Shown here one piece after another: positions 59,785 through 64,000 of a stretch of 64,000 nucleotides of DNA. The notes under the pieces are model-generated. The model did no database searches and was not told the origin of the DNA. It was given only the letters and a program-made list of their open reading frames with translations. How positions within the stretch are numbered: the stretch's first letter is position 1; every line of letters begins with the position of its first letter. Location: positions 18,223 to 82,222 of the forward strand of contig CAJTHL010000020.1 in the NCBI GenBank assembly GCA_910576205.1. The letters run 5' to 3'. Source of the stretch: Clostridia bacterium. Lineage in GTDB: Bacteria > Bacillota > Clostridia > Lachnospirales > Lachnospiraceae. A program made the translations under genes and the position numbers.

Positions 59785-60471
59785 ATGGATAAACTAAAAA
59801 TTTTAGTGGTGGATGATGAGAGCCGTATGCGCAAACTGGTAAAAGATTTCCTGGTAAAGAAGGAGTATGAGGTGCTGGAGGCAGGGGACGGCATGGAAGC
59901 GCTGGATATTTTCTTTGCCCAGCAGGACATTTCCCTGATTATCCTGGATATTATGATGCCGAAAATGGACGGGTGGCAGACCTGCAGGGAAATCCGCGGG
60001 TATTCCAAGGTGCCCATTATAATGCTGACGGCCAAAAGCGACGAGAAGGATGAGCTCCAGGGCTTTGAGCTGGGGGTGGACGAGTATATTTCCAAGCCCT
60101 TCAGCCCCAAAATCCTGGTGGCCCGGGTGGAGGCTATTCTGCGGCGCACCAGCCTTATCACGGCGGAGGATATTATCCGGGTGGGGGGGATAGAGATCAA
60201 CAAGGCGGCCCATCAGGTGGCTATAGACGGGAAAGACATTGAACTAAGCTACAAGGAATTTGAGCTTTTGACATACTTTGCCGAAAATCCAGGGATTGCC
60301 CTGTCCAGGGAAAAGATTCTAAATAATGTTTGGAACTACGATTATTTCGGGGACGCCAGAACCATTGACACCCATGTGAAGAAGCTTCGGAGCAAGCTGG
60401 GGGAGAAGGGCACGTTTATAAAGACAATCTGGGGTATGGGGTACAAATTTGATATAAGCGGCCGGGAGTAA
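59785..60471 (+). CDS. OmpR-family response regulator
   Basis: A 228-residue PhoB/OmpR-type regulator: acidic pocket DDE, phospho-Asp in LIILDIMMPKMDGW, Lys in ISKPFSPK, and a winged helix (DARTIDTHVKKLRSKLG, TIWGMGYKF). The sensor kinase at 60936 is the probable partner although two terminators lie between them. AAGGAGAG precedes ATG 59785. Upstream at 59694 TTCACA with a further TACATA 11 bp later may be a regulator binding site. Confidence 0.93.
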   Translation: MDKLKILVVDDESRMRKLVKDFLVKKEYEVLEAGDGMEALDIFFAQQDISLIILDIMMPKMDGWQTCREIRGYSKVPIIMLTAKSDEKDELQGFELGVDEYISKPFSPKILVARVEAILRRTSLITAEDIIRVGGIEINKAAHQVAIDGKDIELSYKEFELLTYFAENPGIALSREKILNNVWNYDYFGDARTIDTHVKKLRSKLGEKGTFIKTIWGMGYKFDISGRE

Positions 60472-60489
60472 TAAGGGTAATTTTACAAA

Positions 60490-60528
60490 AGGAAGCTGGG
60501 AGAGAGCATCTCAAACAGCTTCTTTTTT
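60490..60528 (+). terminator. Terminator after the response regulator
   Basis: GAAGCTG/CAGCTTC stem and TTCTTTTTT tail, 20 nt after the regulator stop. Confidence 0.75.
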
Positions 60529-60736
60529 GGTGGAACAAATTATTGCTGACAGAGAGAAAAGAGCAGTTGTGACCTGAAGGAAAGAGGCATGACAGGGGAG
60601 AGGCATAAAGACGCAGCCGTGTCATTTCTGTAAACCCCAGAGAAAGGCTTGCAGATTCTGGCGATTACAAACCCCAGAACCAGGAATACAAGAATAAGCG
60701 CAGAATAAACAAACAGGATAATTTAAGTAATCACAG
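60529..60736. other. Noncoding spacer inside the two-component locus
   Basis: About 200 bases with no convincing coding frame. AAACCCCAGA occurs twice, about 40 bp apart (near 60636 and 60671). I see no known RNA or mobile element here. Confidence 0.5.
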
Positions 60737-60737
60737 T

Positions 60738-60775
60738 CCGGAGGCTTTGTAAAAATTACAGGGCCTCCGGTGTTT
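60738..60775 (+). terminator. Second terminator-like hairpin
   Basis: CCGGAGGC/GCCTCCGG perfect stem with a 17-base loop and TGTTTTAC tail, upstream of the kinase promoter. Confidence 0.6.
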
Positions 60776-60795
60776 TACAGAAATAATTATCTGAG

Positions 60796-60827
60796 TTAAC
60801 AAAAAATTCACAGTTGTCTGTTATAAT
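60796..60827 (+). promoter_or_regulatory. Kinase promoter with Pho-box-like repeats
   Basis: TTAACA at 60796 and TTCACA at 60807 are spaced 11 bp, as in PhoB/PhoP-type boxes, and TATAAT lies at 60822-60827 without a good -35 box. The regulator upstream may drive its own kinase gene. Confidence 0.5.
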
Positions 60828-60935
60828 AAAATGCATGCTATACAGAAACAGGTTATGGCGTTCCGGGTGTTTCCGGAAGGGGAAAATATGGTCATATAAG
60901 CCATCAGAACAGGTAAGGAATGGGGTACAAAATCA

Positions 60936-62411
60936 GTGAAACATTCAATTAGAAAGCAGATGGCCGTCATTTTCATCGGCGTAATGTCCGGGGTGCTGCT
61001 GGCAACATGGCTGGCCAACGCCTTTTTTCTGGAACCTTTTTATATAAAAAAGAAGCAGCAGACAGTTATAGAAGCCTACGAAACCCTTAATCGTGGCGCG
61101 CAGGAGGGCCTTTTTGCGGACGAGGCGTTTCTGGAACAGCTAAATGGCATCAGCTTCACAGACAATATCTCTATGCTGGTCATTGATACAAGCGGAAACG
61201 TGCTGCTTTATACGGTGCGGGACTTCCGCATCTTAAAAAATATTCTTTACAGCTATATTTTTGAGACGGATATATCTGCGGAGGAGATAAAGGAGTTGGT
61301 AAAGACCGGGCAGTATATTATACGCCAGAGGCAGGATATTCTCACAAAGGCCGAGTATATTGAGATGCTGGGAACCCTGGACAACGGAAGCCCCTTTGTG
61401 CTTCAGACGGCAGTGGAGAGCATACGGGAAAGCGTGTCCGTCTCCAACCAGTTCTATGCCTACATCGGCATCGGGGCCGTGGCGGTAAGCTGCCTTCTCA
61501 TCTGGTTTTTCTCCAGGCGTTTCACGGAGCCTATCCTGGAGCTGGCGGAGCTGTCGAGACGGATGACGGAGCTTGACTTTAACGCAAAATTTTCCGGAAA
61601 ACAGAAAAATGAGTTCAGTTTTCTGGGAGAACACATGAACCAGATGTCCAGGAAGCTGGAACAGACCATTTCCGAGCTGAAAACGGCGAATCTGACTTTG
61701 CAGAAGGATATCGAGCAGAAAATCCAGATTGACGAGATGCGCAAGGAATTTCTCTCCAATGTGTCCCACGAGCTAAAAACGCCCATTGCGCTGATCCAGG
61801 GCTATGCGGAAGGCTTGAAGGAGTGCGTCAACGAGGATTCCGAGAGCCGGGATTTTTACTGCGAGGTCATAATGGACGAGGCGGGAAAGATGAACGTGAT
61901 GGTAAAGAAGCTTCTCACCTTAAACCAGATCGAGTCCGGCGGCGCGTCCGTGTCCATGGAGCGTTTTGATCTTACGGCGTTAATCCAGAATGTGCTTGCC
62001 TCCACGGCCATCCTTATGGAACAGAACAAAATCCGGGTGAGCTTTGCGGCAAAAGGGCCGGTGTATGTATGGTCGGACGAGTTCCAGATTGAGGAAGTGC
62101 TGACAAACTATGTCAGCAATGCCGTCCATCACTGCCAGGGAGACCGTATTATAGAGATCAAAATGGAGCAGCTACAGGAAACCGTGCGCGTCAGCGTCTT
62201 TAATTCGGGAATGCCCATTCCGGAGGAGGAGCTGGAAAAAATATGGATTAAATTTTACAAGGTGGATAAGGCGCGCACCCGGGAATACGGAGGCAGCGGC
62301 ATCGGCCTTTCCATTGTAAGGGCCATTATGGATTCCATAGGACGAGAGTGCGGCGTGCGCAATTACAGCAATGGGGTGGAATTCTGGTTTGAAGTGGACA
62401 GCAAGGCATAA
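60936..62411 (+). CDS. Membrane sensor histidine kinase (HAMP, HisKA, HATPase)
   Basis: A 491-residue kinase with TM1 at about 7-30, an extracellular domain, TM2 at about 175-195, a HAMP region (RRFTEPILELAELSRRMTELDF) and a coiled coil. The H-box is FLSNVSHELKTPIALIQGYAEGL, and the ATPase domain has NYVSNAVHH and GGSGIGLSIVRAIM. It starts at GTG 60936 with AAGGAATGGGG before it; no ATG fits. The likely partner is the regulator at 59785. The extracellular part is short and gives no hint of the signal. Confidence 0.92.
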   Translation: MKHSIRKQMAVIFIGVMSGVLLATWLANAFFLEPFYIKKKQQTVIEAYETLNRGAQEGLFADEAFLEQLNGISFTDNISMLVIDTSGNVLLYTVRDFRILKNILYSYIFETDISAEEIKELVKTGQYIIRQRQDILTKAEYIEMLGTLDNGSPFVLQTAVESIRESVSVSNQFYAYIGIGAVAVSCLLIWFFSRRFTEPILELAELSRRMTELDFNAKFSGKQKNEFSFLGEHMNQMSRKLEQTISELKTANLTLQKDIEQKIQIDEMRKEFLSNVSHELKTPIALIQGYAEGLKECVNEDSESRDFYCEVIMDEAGKMNVMVKKLLTLNQIESGGASVSMERFDLTALIQNVLASTAILMEQNKIRVSFAAKGPVYVWSDEFQIEEVLTNYVSNAVHHCQGDRIIEIKMEQLQETVRVSVFNSGMPIPEEELEKIWIKFYKVDKARTREYGGSGIGLSIVRAIMDSIGRECGVRNYSNGVEFWFEVDSKA

Positions 62412-62444
62412 GGATAGAAATGGGACATTCTGTCATATATTTCC

Positions 62445-62473
62445 TTGACAGCGCCGGGGATATATTTTAGAAT
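62445..62473 (+). promoter_or_regulatory. Promoter of the rubredoxin-fusion/rubrerythrin operon
   Basis: TTGACA at 62445-62450, 17-nt spacer, TAGAAT at 62468-62473, inside an AT-rich partly palindromic stretch (62460-62482) that could bind a peroxide or redox regulator. Confidence 0.65.
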
Positions 62474-62533
62474 ATATTTAGATAAATGTAGAAGGGCCCT
62501 TAGAAATCATTGTTTTCCGGCAGGAGGTCTGGC

Positions 62534-63151
62534 ATGGATAAAAAAACGATGTATAAACTCAGTTATGGACTGTTTGTTCTCACATCTGCCTGGGAGGGGA
62601 AGGACAGCGGCTGTATTATTAATACGGCAGGGCAGGTGACTTCCGAGCCCAACAGAATCAGTATTGCGGTAAATAAGGCGAATTTTACCCAGGAACTGGT
62701 GCAAAAAAGCGGTAAATTTAATGTTTCCATTCTCAGCCAGGAAGCAGATTTCGCCCTTTTCCGGCACTTTGGCTTCCAGTCCGGGAGAATCATGGATAAA
62801 TTTGCCGGTTTTACAGACGTAAGGCGCAGCGCCAACGGTCTGTACTACATTACTGCGGGAACAAACGGCTTTATCAGCGCTAGCGTGGAGCAGTCCGTGG
62901 ATCTGGGAAGCCATACGCTGTTTATCGCTTCCGTGGACGATATGGAGGTTCTGTCGGATGTGGAATCAGCTACCTACGCTTACTACCAGTCATCCATTAA
63001 ACCAAAGCCGGAGAAACCGGAAGCTTCGGGAAACATTTTCTGGCGATGCGCGGTATGCGGCTATGTTTACCAGGGGGAGGAGCTGCCAGCGGATTATATC
63101 TGCCCGGTCTGCAAGCATCCGGCTTCCGATTTTGAAAAAGTTACGTCATAA
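62534..63151 (+). CDS. Flavin reductase-rubredoxin fusion (high-molecular-weight rubredoxin)
   Basis: A 205-residue cytoplasmic redox protein. Residues 1-150 form a flavin-reductase-like FMN-binding domain (YKLSYGLFVLTSAW, GCIINTAGQVTSEPNRISIAVNK). The C-terminal rubredoxin domain has the CAVCGY and CPVCKH iron knuckles. Such fusions carry electrons from NAD(P)H to rubrerythrins or flavodiiron proteins. ATG 62534 follows AGGAGGT. The rubrerythrin gene is only 30 nt downstream, making a compact peroxide/oxygen defence operon. Confidence 0.93.
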   Translation: MDKKTMYKLSYGLFVLTSAWEGKDSGCIINTAGQVTSEPNRISIAVNKANFTQELVQKSGKFNVSILSQEADFALFRHFGFQSGRIMDKFAGFTDVRRSANGLYYITAGTNGFISASVEQSVDLGSHTLFIASVDDMEVLSDVESATYAYYQSSIKPKPEKPEASGNIFWRCAVCGYVYQGEELPADYICPVCKHPASDFEKVTS

Positions 63152-63181
63152 AAACGAGTAAAAAATAAGGAGGAAGATAAA

Positions 63182-63721
63182 ATGAGTGGAAAATACGCGG
63201 GAACACAGACAGAGAAAAATCTGGAGGCGGCTTTTGCCGGTGAATCCCAGGCGCGGAACAAGTATACATACTTTGCATCCGCTGCAAAAAAAGAGGGCTT
63301 TGAACAGATCGCGGCCCTGTTTCTCAAGACGGCCGACAACGAGAAAGAGCATGCGAAGATGTGGTTTAAGGAATTAAACGGCATCGGGGACACGGCGGCA
63401 AATCTGGGCGCCGCTGCCAACGGCGAGAATTTTGAGTGGACAGACATGTATGAGGGGTTTGCCAAAACGGCCGAGGAGGAGGGGTTCCCGGAGCTGGCGG
63501 CCAGATTCCGTATGGTAGGAGCCATAGAGAAGCATCACGAGGAGCGTTACCGGGCGTTGCTTAAAAATATTGAGACGGCGCAGGTGTTTGCAAAGAGCGA
63601 GGTTAAAGTGTGGGAATGCCGCAACTGCGGACATATCGTGGTTGGGACAGAAGCGCCGGAAATCTGTCCCGTCTGCGCCCATCCCCAGGCATATTTTGAA
63701 ATAAGCGCGGAAAATTATTAA
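63182..63721 (+). CDS. rbr: Rubrerythrin
   Basis: A 179-residue rubrerythrin, second in the window. It has the ferritin-like diiron domain (FAGESQARNKYTYF, NEKEHAKMWF, IEKHHEERY) and a rubredoxin-like end with CRNCGH and CPVCAH. It reduces peroxide using electrons probably supplied by the fused rubredoxin encoded upstream. AAGGAGGAAG precedes ATG 63182. It differs clearly from the copy at 9704, so this is not a recent duplication. Confidence 0.95.
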   Translation: MSGKYAGTQTEKNLEAAFAGESQARNKYTYFASAAKKEGFEQIAALFLKTADNEKEHAKMWFKELNGIGDTAANLGAAANGENFEWTDMYEGFAKTAEEEGFPELAARFRMVGAIEKHHEERYRALLKNIETAQVFAKSEVKVWECRNCGHIVVGTEAPEICPVCAHPQAYFEISAENY

Positions 63722-63741
63722 ACATAATCCGCTGAAACGGA

Positions 63742-63784
63742 AGGGGCTGTCCCACGGAAAATACCGTGTAACAGCTCCTTTTTG
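63742..63784 (+). terminator. Terminator after rubrerythrin
   Basis: GGGGCTGT/ACAGCTCC outer stem, ACGG/CCGT inner stem, then TTTTT. Confidence 0.75.
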
Positions 63785-63799
63785 GCGGAAAATAGAGAA

Positions 63800-64000
63800 G
63801 TTTTAAAAAAAATGAAAAATTTTGAAAAAAGGTGTTGACAACTGGAAAACTGTGTGGTAATCTAATTAAGCTGTCTGACAGGGCAGCACACAGGCGAACC
63901 TTGATAACTGAACAGTGAAGAAACCTTGAAAATTCAAGAAAAGAAGTTTTAATTCAGCTTACGGAAATAAGCGAACCAAGAAACAGTAAAACGGGAAAAG
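63800..64000 (+). promoter_or_regulatory. rRNA operon promoter and 5' leader
   Basis: An A/T-rich UP-like tract (63800-63830) precedes TTGACA at 63835-63840, a 17-nt spacer and TAATCT at 63858-63863. The following leader (GCGAACCTTGATAACTGAACAGTG at 63893 on, then CCTTGAAAATTCAAG) resembles 16S rRNA leaders of Lachnospiraceae. No 16S sequence is reached, so the gene must start just to the right. Confidence 0.75.

Overview
The window looks like chromosomal DNA of a low-to-moderate GC Gram-positive anaerobe, most likely a gut Lachnospiraceae (Bacillota, Clostridium cluster XIVa type). Reasons: strong AGGAGG ribosome sites, TTGACA/TATAAT promoters, rubrerythrins and a flavin-reductase/rubredoxin fusion, YesM/YesN and LytTR/DUF3021 regulators, many sugar ABC systems without their own ATPase, a tmRNA with tag ANLNINAEDNLAYAA, and an rRNA-operon leader at the right edge. 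The genus is inferred, not shown. Nearly all genes are on the + strand.

1-9.6 kb is one long operon for a sugar acid: the end of an enolase-superfamily dehydratase, an in-frame chimera of a zinc alcohol dehydrogenase with the second half of a sugar ABC ATPase, two RbsC-type permeases, an MttB-family methyltransferase homologue, an FGGY kinase, a UlaG-type lactonase, an unknown repeat protein and a UlaE-type 3-epimerase. It resembles ascorbate catabolism rebuilt around ABC import plus a kinase. 9.7-14 kb holds a rubrerythrin, a phosphoesterase, scpA-scpB and an aminotransferase.

14.2-22.1 kb is an alpha-xyloside uptake unit (lipoprotein, two permeases, YesM kinase, GH31 alpha-xylosidase, YesN regulator). 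Then come an unknown TPR-like protein, a membrane diguanylate cyclase, a polyol-phosphate dehydrogenase/PHP/sorbose-1-phosphate-reductase-like operon, an aldehyde dehydrogenase (minus strand), a DUF1905/DUF1801-like protein and a GH36 alpha-galactosidase.

33-36 kb: an Rrf2 regulator with three cysteines diverges from metY-cysK, with two matching 25-bp operator candidates between them. 36-48 kb: a D,D-carboxypeptidase, a membrane acetyltransferase-like protein, an Ldh2-type dehydrogenase, an esterase, a two-component system next to an ABC/FtsX transporter, a decayed XRE regulator, and a LytTR/DUF3021 pair.

48.2-57.7 kb is the most interesting block. It encodes a DltA-like adenylating enzyme, a carrier protein, an MBOAT acyltransferase, an SGNH-like membrane protein with Cys at the nucleophile position, a glutamine-dependent amidotransferase (AsnB), a membrane transglutaminase-like protein with a repetitive basic tail, and an Asp/Glu racemase. 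This may be an envelope-modifying pathway related to, but different from, D-alanylation.

57.8-64 kb: a lipoprotein, ssrA (minus strand), a Crp/Fnr regulator, an OmpR regulator and its likely kinase separated by two terminators, a flavin-reductase/rubredoxin fusion with a second rubrerythrin, and the promoter and leader of an rRNA operon whose 16S gene should begin just past the window.
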